From assembly GCA_020186115.1 (NCBI GenBank), contig WSYJ01000149.1, forward strand, positions 434,001 through 498,000: DNA of 64,000 nt. The letters run 5' to 3'. Below are positions 41,913 through 52,350 of this stretch, one piece after another; positions within the stretch are counted from its first letter, which is position 1, and each line of letters begins with the position of its first letter. A program made the position numbers and the translations under genes. The notes under the pieces are model-generated. The model did not search any database. It worked only from the letters and a program-made list of their open reading frames with translations, and was not told where the DNA came from. The DNA comes from Histomonas meleagridis (Eukaryota; Parabasalia; Tritrichomonadida; Dientamoebidae).

Positions 41913-44900
41913 TTAAATTTGTGTCGCCGCCACAACTGACAGTTCCTTCACTATTGGAACATTACATAATTCTCTTATTAACTCTAATCTCTTATTGCAT
42001 GCGTCATTAAATTCTTTCACAGACATCAAAGGCACAATTGCATCACCGCATATTGATAAACCGAAAGCTATTCCTTCGGCTGTCATTGTCTGTTGTTCAC
42101 CGAATGGTGTTAACATATCCTTAAAGTTGGATAATTTCTTCACGTGATAGAGACCGTTTAATGTCGGTTTTATGATCAAAACCATTTGGTCACTTTTCAG
42201 ATAATCCTTACTAATTTTCAGATCGAAATCGGTTTCATTGAAAATTATGTGTATAACCGATTCGCGTGCCATATTGAAAATGGTCTTTGCGCCATCTTCA
42301 GCTTTAGCCATGGAAGGACATACTAAAGCGGATACAGAGTTTGAAGATGGGATAATAGGTACCGTAGTTCTTAAAGGAGGTAATTTGTGATCTTTAGCCG
42401 CAGTATCACTTACGACCATTGGCTCACTTATTTCACGCATAAATTGCTGAAGTAACTGCGAAACTCTCTTATGATGTGCGGGCTTAAACAAGAGGGCATC
42501 ATCTTCGCAAGTAACATGTAAAACTGGAATAACATTTACATTTAATTTTTCAAGTTCATCAAATCGTTTTATAACAGATAACACATGTTCCTTATTAAGT
42601 TGTAATCTTACGGAAAGTGAGTTATTCGAATCCAAAATACCAATAGTTGTTAAGAAATCAATGACTTTTGGTCTTTTTGCAACAATTGGTTGATTGAAAT
42701 TCGGATAAAATCCAAAGTAATCCCATTCCAACCAAGTTTGATATTCTTTTCCAAACTTTTGTAATAACTTATCATCTTCAGCCTTTAACTCATTCAAATT
42801 CACTTTTGAAATGTCCTCGATTGGGGTGCCCTGGAGCTGTATCGGCTTCACATCAATTTGGGGTGGCTGCGGCAGAGCGGTTTTGACGATATCGTTTGCC
42901 AGTTTTGGCTCAGGCGAAGTTGACTTTATGTTATCCGATACGATCCAAATTGTTTTACCGAAAGAACCACGAGCGAACACCACTAACGGCCCAGTTCCGT
43001 CACTTTTTTCGATGAATGAAACCAACAATTTTTCTTGTACCGTATAATAATTTATTACCGGGTTATTAATTGCGTATTTTTTGATGATTAATTCTTCGTT
43101 AATTGTTAATGAAGAGTCCAATTTCCTTGAGAAGTAATCAAGGATTGGAATATGTGCATCAATTCTTGACACTACAATATTACTTAACAAGTTAATAATC
43201 GGCAAATGATAATTATAAGTTTTTGCCGATTCTTTATTCGCTAAATAAGCGCTTAACTTATTATAAAACGGATAAAACATTTCGAGTTCTTGTCTCTGAT
43301 GGAATATGTCTTCGCCCCATTCGATTAATGTTATTAACAACAATAGAACCGATATTAATACGTGTGGATTTTCTTTGACTTTATTCGCGCAATCCAAAAT
43401 CGAATTTAAGACATGTTCTTCTAAAAATGCTTTACTTAATTGTGGACGCGCTCGAATTATTGCGCTAATGTAATTAATTAATCCGGAGATGAAACTAATT
43501 CCGTTTTCGATTTGTTCATAATTCTCTAAGTTAGAAAAGATATCATTTATTTGTTTAAAGATGGGATAATCAATAAGTTCAAATGAATTACATATAAATT
43601 TATATAAAACGATTTTGTAATGTGATGGAAACTTAGTAAATGGGTCTAATAAACTACTATACATATCAGAAAACTTTTTGTCATTACGTAATATGACTTG
43701 TGAACTAATTAATGAATCAAATGTATTCGATAAAAGTTTCATTGGTTCGAATAAATCAGTTGGAGTTTCTGAATAATCAATGTTCTGCATGTTTAATAAT
43801 GACACTTCTGATAGGTATGGAATAAATTGATAATTATGTGAAAACGATTTGGATAAATAATTATAAAATGATTTGATACAAAAAGGATATTCTTTCTTAA
43901 GGAATTTTAAGATATATGTAATCATCTTATAATAGATATTCTCGGAATTATCAACTTCAAAATGTTTCATGATTCGCATCATCGTCGTGATGTTTTTGGA
44001 TATAACAACATCAAATTCTTCTTTTGGTGATTCAGAATTTTTAATGTCAGAATATAATAATTTGCCAAATAGTTGTAAAAAAGTGACAGCGGGGAAACGG
44101 TTAGTTAACAATTTTGATAACGTTTTTGATGCCGAGCGTGCGATCTTATAAAGAGTTTCACAAATAGAACTTGCTTGATCAAGTGTTCCTTTGAGTGAGT
44201 GTATTTTGTTTCCATCAACTGGCGATACTGAATTAACAAGAATATAAGAAATTGATTGATCATCAATTTCTTTTCCTTTGATAAAAATACCACCAACAAA
44301 TGGATTACTATTGGCATCTATTGGGATATTGTAGATTTTATGAAGAAAATAGTTGAATAATCGAATAGTATTTTCACCCCATGATTTAATAAAATCAATG
44401 TCATTACTCCAATCAGAGAAAAACCTTCCAATACGCTTCCATACATGATCTTCTTTTATTCCACTGGTATATAATGCTGAGAATAGTACATTTGCTACTG
44501 CTTGTTTGAGTGAATGATGTTTCTCACCAAGAATCAATGTAAGTGTTGCAGAATGTTTAACTGTGATTGTATCCAAAATGTTAATAAGGGTATTAATAAG
44601 GACAATCCATGTTTCTTGATCGAATACTCGAGAATAATTTAAATGAATATCATTATAACAATATAAAATACCACTCAAAACCGAATAAAAAGCATCCTTT
44701 GTGACGTCTTGGGAAACTGGATGGTTCATTTGAAACGGAATTGATAATTGCATAAGAATCCTTCGAATATATTTGTTTTGCCTTTGTGGTGACCCAAAGA
44801 AAGACATGTCTTTAAGAAACTCATGATAAACATCTAGGGCACATTGCATTAATTTATGATCATCAATGGTCATTGATAATGCAACAGCTAAGAATTCCAT

Positions 44901-45125
44901 TAAAAACTTAATTCTTTTTTTAGAATTTAAAGGAATTGCTGATGGGTCTTTATCGATATAGCTTACAATGATTTTACAAGCAGGAATCATAACTTCATCT
45001 CTTGGATATGTTAAAAGTGCATAATGAGAAGAATTATCTTTCATAAGTGTTGGATCTTTTGATGAAGGGAGATAAAATGGGAATTTTACCTCGGGATTTC
45101 CCTTTTTTTCGTCGTTGGATTTCAT
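41913..45125 (-). CDS. RalGAP/tuberin-like protein with Rap/Ran-GAP-type C-terminus
   Basis: 1070 residues. Residues 1-770 are helical and HEAT-like. The C-terminal part resembles the Rap/Ran-GAP domain of RalGAP and tuberin: VIDFLTTIGILDS, SVIKRFDELEKLNVNVIPVL, then HIIFNETDFDLK and a strand-rich segment MVLIIKPTLNGLYHVKKLSN. The last part (EFNDACNKRLELIREL) fits the domain's closing helix. I do not see a clear catalytic asparagine-thumb motif (GND), so it could be a non-catalytic RalGAP-beta-like subunit. It is expected to regulate Ral/Rap/Rheb-type GTPases. The start MKSNDEKKGN is the only good ATG. Confidence 0.68.
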   Translation of the reverse strand: MKSNDEKKGNPEVKFPFYLPSSKDPTLMKDNSSHYALLTYPRDEVMIPACKIIVSYIDKDPSAIPLNSKKRIKFLMEFLAVALSMTIDDHKLMQCALDVYHEFLKDMSFFGSPQRQNKYIRRILMQLSIPFQMNHPVSQDVTKDAFYSVLSGILYCYNDIHLNYSRVFDQETWIVLINTLINILDTITVKHSATLTLILGEKHHSLKQAVANVLFSALYTSGIKEDHVWKRIGRFFSDWSNDIDFIKSWGENTIRLFNYFLHKIYNIPIDANSNPFVGGIFIKGKEIDDQSISYILVNSVSPVDGNKIHSLKGTLDQASSICETLYKIARSASKTLSKLLTNRFPAVTFLQLFGKLLYSDIKNSESPKEEFDVVISKNITTMMRIMKHFEVDNSENIYYKMITYILKFLKKEYPFCIKSFYNYLSKSFSHNYQFIPYLSEVSLLNMQNIDYSETPTDLFEPMKLLSNTFDSLISSQVILRNDKKFSDMYSSLLDPFTKFPSHYKIVLYKFICNSFELIDYPIFKQINDIFSNLENYEQIENGISFISGLINYISAIIRARPQLSKAFLEEHVLNSILDCANKVKENPHVLISVLLLLITLIEWGEDIFHQRQELEMFYPFYNKLSAYLANKESAKTYNYHLPIINLLSNIVVSRIDAHIPILDYFSRKLDSSLTINEELIIKKYAINNPVINYYTVQEKLLVSFIEKSDGTGPLVVFARGSFGKTIWIVSDNIKSTSPEPKLANDIVKTALPQPPQIDVKPIQLQGTPIEDISKVNLNELKAEDDKLLQKFGKEYQTWLEWDYFGFYPNFNQPIVAKRPKVIDFLTTIGILDSNNSLSVRLQLNKEHVLSVIKRFDELEKLNVNVIPVLHVTCEDDALLFKPAHHKRVSQLLQQFMREISEPMVVSDTAAKDHKLPPLRTTVPIIPSSNSVSALVCPSMAKAEDGAKTIFNMARESVIHIIFNETDFDLKISKDYLKSDQMVLIIKPTLNGLYHVKKLSNFKDMLTPFGEQQTMTAEGIAFGLSICGDAIVPLMSVKEFNDACNKRLELIRELCNVPIVKELSVVAATQI

Positions 45126-45642
45126 TTTTTTATTGTTTTTTTGTCTTTCAATATCGACCGTTTGTAATCCTGAGTAAAAAATTTACGTCATATCAAAATT
45201 GACAATTTCATAGAATATTTGTGAATAAGTCTGGTTGACTGTAAACATTGTTGAAGAACATCCTTATCATCTTAGACATTATTAAAAAGAACTAATAACA
45301 AAAAAAAAGAGAATCCTTATATTTGTATAGATGAAGAAAAATAAAAAAGTTTAGTAAAATAATTTAACTTATCCAGAAATGATTTATTTTCATGTAATTT
45401 GTTTTTAATTTTCATCATAATCACAAAATTCTATTCAGTTTCTAAAAATTTATATTTTATAATAAAATAAAATATTTTATTTTCAATGATCTTTGATTGT
45501 TGAGTATAATGGCTAAAAATAATATCATTTTATTAATGTATAATATGTGATTAATCATTATAAATGTTTCAAAAGTAAAAATAGTTCAACTTTTATATTT
45601 TAAAATAAGTTTTAAGTTTTATTCTTTAATCAAGGAATTCAT
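45126..45642. other. AT-rich intergenic region
   Basis: 517 bases without coding character, between the RalGAP-like start and the end of the ankyrin array. Confidence 0.5.
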
Positions 45643-47052
45643 TCAAGCAATTGCACTATTTCTATGTAACCATTTTCAGATGCTTTCATAAGTGCTGTTT
45701 TAAACAAATAGAATAATTTCCGAATATTACATTGAAATTAAAAATTAATTTGTTAAATTTTAATTTAATTAAATAAATATTTTTGATGTTAATATCTATT
45801 TCTTTTTGTTCCAGCAGTAATTTAATTACTTTTATGTTATTTTTATAAGATGCTTTAATAAGTGCTGTATCATATATATTTAATAATTTCCAAAATTTAT
45901 ATTGAAACATAAAAATGTTTTAATAAAAATCATACAAAAAATGGTGAAATTTTCGGCATTAATATCAATTCCTTCTATCTCAAGAATAAACTTTACAGCT
46001 TCTACGTTTCCTTCATATGATGCTTTCATAAGAGCTGTATCAAATATTAATCATAAATCCCATTTATTACTTTGAAACAGAAAATTATGAAAGAATTTTA
46101 TATCTTTCATATTGATATCAAATCCTTCACGCTTATAAAGTAATTTCATCATATCTATGTTATTATTACAGACAGCTTTCAAGAAGGCTGTATTAAATAT
46201 ACTAAATAATTTCCAAATAATATTTTGAATTCTCAAATTATTGAAAGAAATTTCATACAAAAATAGAAAGCATCTTGAAGATTAATATCAATTTCTGGTT
46301 GTTTAAGAAGTAATTGAACTATTTCATTGTGATCGTTTTCAACTGCATAAATAAGTGGCGTTTTAAATGATTTAATTAAATTCCACATACTATTTTGAAA
46401 CATATAATTATTGAAACAACTACTAAATAAGATAAATAAAAATCTTTAATATTGACATTAATTCCTGCTTGTTCTAGAAGTAATTTAACTATTTCTGTCA
46501 AACCTTTTTCACAAGCAATCATAAGTGATGTTTGAAATTATTCAAATAAAATCCAAATACTATTTTGTTATTCGAAAATTTTAATAGAAACCAAAAATAA
46601 TATAAATCAACATTTCTAGCATTAATCATAATTTCTTTATGTTCAACAAGAATTTTTACTATTTCTATATAATTATACTCAACTGCGAACATAAGTGCTG
46701 TATTAAAATTACGACCAAATAAAAAAAATAAATATTTTTAATATTGATATTAGTTCCTTGATGTTCAGCAAGCAATTTTACTATTTCTACATATCTCTTC
46801 TTACATGCTACAATAAGTGGTGAATTAAATATTATAAGCAATTTCCAAATGTTATTTTGAAATTCTAAATTATCAAAACAAATTTTAAATAATACAAATA
46901 AAGATCTTCCATATTAACATCGATTCCTTCTTCTTCCAAAAATAATTTAACTATTTTTATAAATCCATTTTCAACAGCTATAATCAATGGACAATATAAA
47001 TTAAATAAATTTTAAATATTTTTTAAAACATAAAATTATGGAAAATAATATT
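45643..47052 (-). repeat. Ankyrin array: 87-nt open modules separated by mostly 83-nt linkers
   Basis: Following the ankyrin gene on the same strand are nine ankyrin segments, seven of them 87 nt (TALMKAxxxxxxEIVKLLxx then DINxK), all free of stops until the last. The linkers, counted from after DINxK to before TAL, are 59, 83, 35, 83, 83, 83, 66, 83 and 83 nt. Exact 83-nt examples are 46824-46906, 46532-46614, 46362-46444, 46192-46274, 45869-45951 and 45699-45781. The period is therefore 170 nt. All linkers except the 66-nt one leave remainder 2 on division by 3, so each shifts the frame. The right half of each linker is conserved (TTCAAAATA, TTTGGAAATTATT) and reads FNNxxFQNNIWKLxxIF in the frame of the next module. 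No constant GT...AG pair is present. The last module ends at TGA (45643-45645). Confidence 0.8.
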
Positions 47053-48252
47053 TTCACGAATATTAGCATCTTCTTTATCAAGAATATATTCAACAAGTTC
47101 ATTATTTCCTGCTTGTACATAATATTGATTCGTTAAATAATATGGAATTTGTTTTCCATTCAGAAAATGCTGAACTAAAAATAAATTACCAATTTTTGCT
47201 GCTTCAACAATAAAATTAACATAAATTTTCATCCCTTTTTCTTGTAAATATGTAAAAATATCGTAATTATGGTGTTGAATACATATTATTCCTAAATCTT
47301 CTATATTTTCAATCTCAACAATTTTATTTTCAAAAAGATAATGAAAGATATCATTTCGATGAAATTGAATTGCTGTTTCATATGCATTTTCAAATGATGA
47401 ATGATTTTGTTCACATATATGAATGATTTCTTCATTTCCGCCTGCAATTGCATATTTACCTGTGTTTTCTATTTTTGCTCCATTTATAAGTAAATATTTA
47501 AAACATTTAACTGATCCAAAAAATGCTGCATAATCAATTAATGTAACATTTTTATGATTAATAAATGAATATCTTTCATAAGGTGATGGTTTAATTGTTT
47601 GATTAAAATCAAAATTTGTTTGTGATGATATTTCTTGAAGTTTTTCTACTTCATCATTTCGAATGATTTTTGCAATTTCATTAGGATTAACTCCTTCTCT
47701 AATTAATTTCTTATGAAGTTCCCAATCATTCTTTGAAAGTTCTTCAGTAACGATGTCAAAAAGTGTTTTCTTGTTTTCTTTATTTTGTTTATAAGTAAAA
47801 AAATTTAATAATTTGCTTTTAGGAATAAATGATTTTTTAAGTTTATGTTGAATAAAATCTTGTTCACACAAATTCTTGAGAATAAAATTTGATTCATTAG
47901 TATGATTCACTATGAAAATAGTGAAAACATCAAAAATTTTATATTTGATATTTTTATCTTCTTCATGTTTTTCAATTTCATTTAAAAATTTTAAATATAC
48001 GTTAATATCATGCATTTTCGTAGCAAACAATGAACAAGTCATCTGAATTATAATCATATTGAATGTAATTGGATATGTATCATCAATTATATTTATTAAA
48101 GATTTTGCTCTTTGAGAAATATTATTAGCGTCTAAACTAAAAATTATGTTGCTAATTGATAAAAGAGTTTGCCATTCATTGTGATTGTTATTTTTTATTA
48201 ATCGTTTTTTCTTAATAGATCTTTGGACACGAGAATCTTTCGAGGGTATCAT
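47023..48252 (-). CDS. DUF3447-type ankyrin protein
   Basis: 409 residues from ATG at 48250-48252 (MIPSKDSRVQRS). The open frame continues upstream to a TTG at 48303, which is not a credible start. The N-terminal half is helical. The C-terminal half has the trichomonad DUF3447/ankyrin layout: VTLIDYAAFFGSVKCFKYLL, AIAGGNEEIIHICEQN and AGNNELVEYILDKEDANIRE. The frame closes in the first linker of the downstream array, so the real product may be longer if the linkers are removed or bypassed. Ankyrin proteins bind partner proteins; the target is unknown. Confidence 0.75.
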   Translation of the reverse strand: MIPSKDSRVQRSIKKKRLIKNNNHNEWQTLLSISNIIFSLDANNISQRAKSLINIIDDTYPITFNMIIIQMTCSLFATKMHDINVYLKFLNEIEKHEEDKNIKYKIFDVFTIFIVNHTNESNFILKNLCEQDFIQHKLKKSFIPKSKLLNFFTYKQNKENKKTLFDIVTEELSKNDWELHKKLIREGVNPNEIAKIIRNDEVEKLQEISSQTNFDFNQTIKPSPYERYSFINHKNVTLIDYAAFFGSVKCFKYLLINGAKIENTGKYAIAGGNEEIIHICEQNHSSFENAYETAIQFHRNDIFHYLFENKIVEIENIEDLGIICIQHHNYDIFTYLQEKGMKIYVNFIVEAAKIGNLFLVQHFLNGKQIPYYLTNQYYVQAGNNELVEYILDKEDANIRENIIFHNFMF

Positions 48253-49159
48253 AATCTTTGTAATATATGGTAAAACAATTGAAAATTCACATAAAAGTGA
48301 CAAAAGAAGGAAATTTTTTTATATTACTGCAAACTCAAAATATAATCACTTTGTGGAAATATAAATATTATATTAAGTGTTGGTTAAAATCTTTCTTACC
48401 AATTTTCTGGAATGCAATTTTTCAAAAAATCAGCTGATTTGCAAGTCAATTTTCAAATTTTGAATTTTTAATTGGATAAATTATAGTAAATAATATAAAT
48501 GGAATATATAATAAATATGAGCTTTTAAATCATATTTAATTGGAGAAAAAGTCACTTTTTAGCATTGAACCAAACAGATGATATAAAAAATAATTATTAC
48601 ACATTCTAAAATTTTTAAGAGAAATATAACTTATTTTTGAAATATATCATAACATTCAGTTTTAAATAAAACTTTTTGTTTTTCCAGACACTCAAAGTTT
48701 TTGATCGTCTTGAATTCAATTTCTCATGTGATTAGACCATTTATAAATTTAAATTAATGTTTTTGTTTTCTAATGAACGAAACTTTATTATACCTATGAT
48801 GAATCAACATATATAAGAATGGGAGGTCTTAAATATGCTTTTTTTAAAAATCATCAACTTTTTGAGATCATTCAATTCTTAATAATTTATCATAAAATTC
48901 ATAAATGAAATAGTATATATGTTGCACTGTTTATTTATATTATTTGCATTTTTATTTGAAGCTTTAATAATTTTTTACAAGGACATGAAAATCGCTTGAG
49001 CCTTTCTGGCAGAACTAAATTCATTACCAACCTCAAATATGTGATTTTTGTTTGAGTGAAAGCATGAGATTTTATTTCAAGAAATAAAACAAAATAATTC
49101 ATATAAAAGTCTGAAACTCAGGAATTTGCTACCTCTTGTTATTCAACATGTTTTGATTC
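48253..49159. other. AT-rich intergenic region
   Basis: About 900 bases. It contains two GTCACTTTT motifs (minus strand 48291-48301; plus strand 48551-48562). No gene is visible. Confidence 0.5.
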
Positions 49160-49690
49160 TTAATTGCCTTCATCAGATATAATTGGTACGTTTGCTAGAT
49201 CTAATCTTTCATATTCTGCATCAACTTTTTTTTGGATAATATTTAGCTCATCTACTGTATCCTTAAGCATTGCAATTTGCCTCTTAGTTTGAGTCTTTAA
49301 CTTTTGATAATCATGAAACTGTTTTACTCCATTTTTATATCTTGTAATCAAATTTTGAAAAATTTGGTATATCTCTTCAGGATCCTTATTGTCAAGATTA
49401 TCAACAAACCCCGAAGCTTCAGATTCAGAATCAAAGTTATCATTTGATTGAGCTACCATTGGAATATCAACATTTAATTTCGGAATTTCATTTGAAATGT
49501 CAAATGCATAAGATTTTCTTCTTTTAGGATTTGATGGAGTGACATATTTTAATGCATAATTTGATTTTTTTTGAATTTCTTTTTCAAAAACTTTTTTTGG
49601 CATTTGATTTGATTTATTTTTATTTGGCTTTTTTGGTGGTTCAATTTTTTTACTAATTATAGGTTGTGATAATCTGTGAGTTCTTTTCAT
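49160..49690 (-). CDS. Basic protein with C-terminal coiled coil, unknown
   Basis: 176 residues. The N-terminal third is very basic and Pro/Lys-rich (MKRTHRLSQPIISKKIEPPK). An acidic patch (DSESEASGFVDNLDNKDPEE) follows, then a coiled coil (FQNLITRYKNGVKQFHDYQK onward). It starts 52 bases from the divergent homeodomain-WD40 gene, so the two share a promoter region. No family is recognised; the basic leader suggests a nuclear or chromatin location. Confidence 0.65.
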   Translation of the reverse strand: MKRTHRLSQPIISKKIEPPKKPNKNKSNQMPKKVFEKEIQKKSNYALKYVTPSNPKRRKSYAFDISNEIPKLNVDIPMVAQSNDNFDSESEASGFVDNLDNKDPEEIYQIFQNLITRYKNGVKQFHDYQKLKTQTKRQIAMLKDTVDELNIIQKKVDAEYERLDLANVPIISDEGN

Positions 49691-49742
49691 TTTTTTTGGC
49701 GCGTTTATACAGATATTTCATATAGCATGTCAGAGCTATCTA

Positions 49743-51701
49743 ATGATTTCTGGGATTGACGATACTAGGCAATATCCTACCGAGGATGAATTTAAGATAT
49801 TAATTCCAAGGTTAAAGGATTATTTTAGTTTACCGGAGCGATCTAAAGAAAGAAAAGAAATGGTTGACAAAACATTTAACGAACTTGGAGATAAAGAAAG
49901 ATGGCCCCAAAAGAAAATCCGACTTTGGTTCAATAATAATAAAACCAAATTCCTTAATAAAACAGACAGAATTCTAACCCCACAAATAACTCCACAATTT
50001 GCTATAGATCCAAACATCAAACCTAGTTTTCAAGTAGATGAACCAGAGCCAACGCAAAATGAGGATCGCCCAATAGAAACAGCAGAAGTTCAGGCTCTAA
50101 GAAGTTCTCCTAATCAATTTGTTCTTCCTCAAATTCCAGCAAAAGAAGAAATAAACACATATTTTAATTTATATGTTTCAGAGCGCGAAGAAACAAATGA
50201 AGCAGAAGATGATATTCCTAAACTTCCAGAAATTCCAAAAGAAGATTTAGATTTTGATACCCTTGATTCTCTAAAATTTTCACATTATAATGTCCTTCTT
50301 GATTTGAGTCATCGGGCCAACTCTCAAATCAAGAAACCAGATAATGATCGATTAAAAATGTTATTTGATATTGAAATTCGATTTAATGAAGTTCTTCGAC
50401 AAATGCATGATCAACTTAAAATTGATCGCATTTCGCCAATTAACAGAAACAATCAAATTGCTACACCAAGTTCATTTGGTGTAACTCGTATGTTATCTAT
50501 TACATCAGAATCATATGCGGGTAAAAGACATGATCAAATCCAAACCTTACGCGAGAAAATATCTGACGAAATCCTCTTTGAATGGCCCATTTCCCGCAAA
50601 ATCCCAAAAAGTATAGAAAATAACGAACCCCTTCTCAACTTTTACAAAGGAAAGTGCCAAACAAACGAAGAGGAGTTAACGGGCATCCAGTGCGGTTGTT
50701 TTTCATCTCAGAGCAAATTTGCCTATGTTTATAAGAACCGTGTAAACAGTAGTCACACTCTAAAATATGGTGGGAAAGAGATATCAACAGGGTTTTTCAA
50801 AGAAGCAAATTCAATGGTCATCGATGAATCCGATGGAAAAATATGGATTCAAGCTGATTGTCGCTTAAAATCATTTAGTATGGAGACGCTTGAGCCAATT
50901 GATAACTTTGAAGTTGGTGCTCGTTGTTTAGCCCAATCATGCATTTGTATTTGGGATCAATATATAGTTGTTGGAACAGACCGTGTTATATCCCTTTGGC
51001 TCAAGGATCAACCTGGCGCTACAAATTCAAGTAATCCAGACACATTTAAGAATAATTTAAATGAAGAAATAGCCCGTAGACAAGGCTTAAATTTTGATTT
51101 AATTGATTGGAGTCGCGGCAAGAAACCACATAATACATTTTGTACCACATTTAATGGCAGAAGTCCTGTTACATCAATTTGTGGATTAGATGGAGTCTTA
51201 GCAGTAGCATCCGATCAATATCCCACGATACATCTCATGAATGAAAGAGGCAAAATCGTTGGCCGGTTAATCTTACATGTTGATGGAATCACTTCATTAT
51301 CATCAAAAGATGGAACAATTTTATTTTCCGGTTCCAAAGATATGACTGCCAATGAATGGGACATTAAAAGCCTCTGTTCAATAAACCAATTCTTCATCCA
51401 CGAAGGCCCTATAATATCATTGACACATGGTAACTATTTTGGACATGAGTTTCTGTTTACGGGCGGCGGAGATAATGTAATCAGAGGATGGGACATAACT
51501 GGGAAAAGAACTATCTTCGAAATCAGACGCGACATAAATAATACAAAGGAGTTGACACCAAAGTTAATTATGTTCGATACAGAAAACGCTGTTTTAAATG
51601 TTTTGTTTGTGAATAATGAGTTGGAATCGATGTTGTTCCAAAACAGTCAAAGTTCGGTATGGAAACAATATCGTTTCGATAATATAAAACAAATCGTATG
51701 A
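49743..51701 (+). CDS. Homeodomain-like plus WD40 protein
   Basis: 652 residues. Residues about 10-75 look like a homeodomain whose recognition helix reads WPQKKIRLWFNNNKTKFLNK, close to the KVWFQNRRxK signature. A Pro/Glu-rich linker follows, then helices (about 170-230), then WD40-type beta-propeller repeats from about 300 (IKSFSMETLE, GTILFSGSKDMTANEWDIKS, LFTGGGDNVIRGWDI). A DNA-binding domain joined to a propeller suggests a chromatin or transcription role. The fusion is unusual outside trichomonads. Confidence 0.72.
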   Translation: MISGIDDTRQYPTEDEFKILIPRLKDYFSLPERSKERKEMVDKTFNELGDKERWPQKKIRLWFNNNKTKFLNKTDRILTPQITPQFAIDPNIKPSFQVDEPEPTQNEDRPIETAEVQALRSSPNQFVLPQIPAKEEINTYFNLYVSEREETNEAEDDIPKLPEIPKEDLDFDTLDSLKFSHYNVLLDLSHRANSQIKKPDNDRLKMLFDIEIRFNEVLRQMHDQLKIDRISPINRNNQIATPSSFGVTRMLSITSESYAGKRHDQIQTLREKISDEILFEWPISRKIPKSIENNEPLLNFYKGKCQTNEEELTGIQCGCFSSQSKFAYVYKNRVNSSHTLKYGGKEISTGFFKEANSMVIDESDGKIWIQADCRLKSFSMETLEPIDNFEVGARCLAQSCICIWDQYIVVGTDRVISLWLKDQPGATNSSNPDTFKNNLNEEIARRQGLNFDLIDWSRGKKPHNTFCTTFNGRSPVTSICGLDGVLAVASDQYPTIHLMNERGKIVGRLILHVDGITSLSSKDGTILFSGSKDMTANEWDIKSLCSINQFFIHEGPIISLTHGNYFGHEFLFTGGGDNVIRGWDITGKRTIFEIRRDINNTKELTPKLIMFDTENAVLNVLFVNNELESMLFQNSQSSVWKQYRFDNIKQIV

Positions 51702-52350
51702 TATTATTTTTGGTATTTGAGTTAATAAATTATATATTTATGATTATTTATAATTTTTTGGATAAGATATCATAAATTGAATTTGGAAAACTTTTTTATT
51801 TAGAGTAACAAAAAGATATTGATATATGCTTTTCCATACTTAGTATCACTCAAAAAAGTTTTTTGATCAAGCTTTTATTTTTGGTGTTCATTCTCGCATA
51901 AAATGGAAGTTTATATACGGTCGGTTTAATTTTTTTGAAACAGGTAAAGCACTCAAATTTAGACTTTATGTTTTTTGCTGCAAAATCGATTTAACAAAAG
52001 CCAAGAACAAATCCAAAAATCATTTACTGAAAAAAATTAATTGTTTTATATATTTTTCTCATCCAATTTCTTATCATTATATGAATGAGTTTGCTCTTGC
52101 TACATGTTAACATACATTCTTCAATGAATACACATTTTGTAGATGTCACACCTAATTTCTATGCTTAATAGCAAGAAAATATATTGGTATATTGAACTCA
52201 ATTAAAAAGTGTGTAAAACAATTGTTGAATTCTTCAAAATTATGAAATAAACGGCCGTCATCACGATCGTTGTGGGCACCCCCAAATATATTGGAAACCA
52301 AAAATTTTTGAGATACAAACCATAAATGTTTACTAAAGCTATTTAATTTA
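51702..52350. other. AT-rich intergenic region
   Basis: About 650 bases without coding character. A small GC-richer stretch (ACGGCCGTCATCACGATCGT) lies at 52251-52270. Confidence 0.5.

Noticed and set aside
45699..46906. Ordinary GT-AG introns in the ankyrin linkers
   Set aside because: Individual linkers have a GT or AG, but no position is shared among the 83-nt linkers, and the T. vaginalis-type ACTAAC branch signal is absent.
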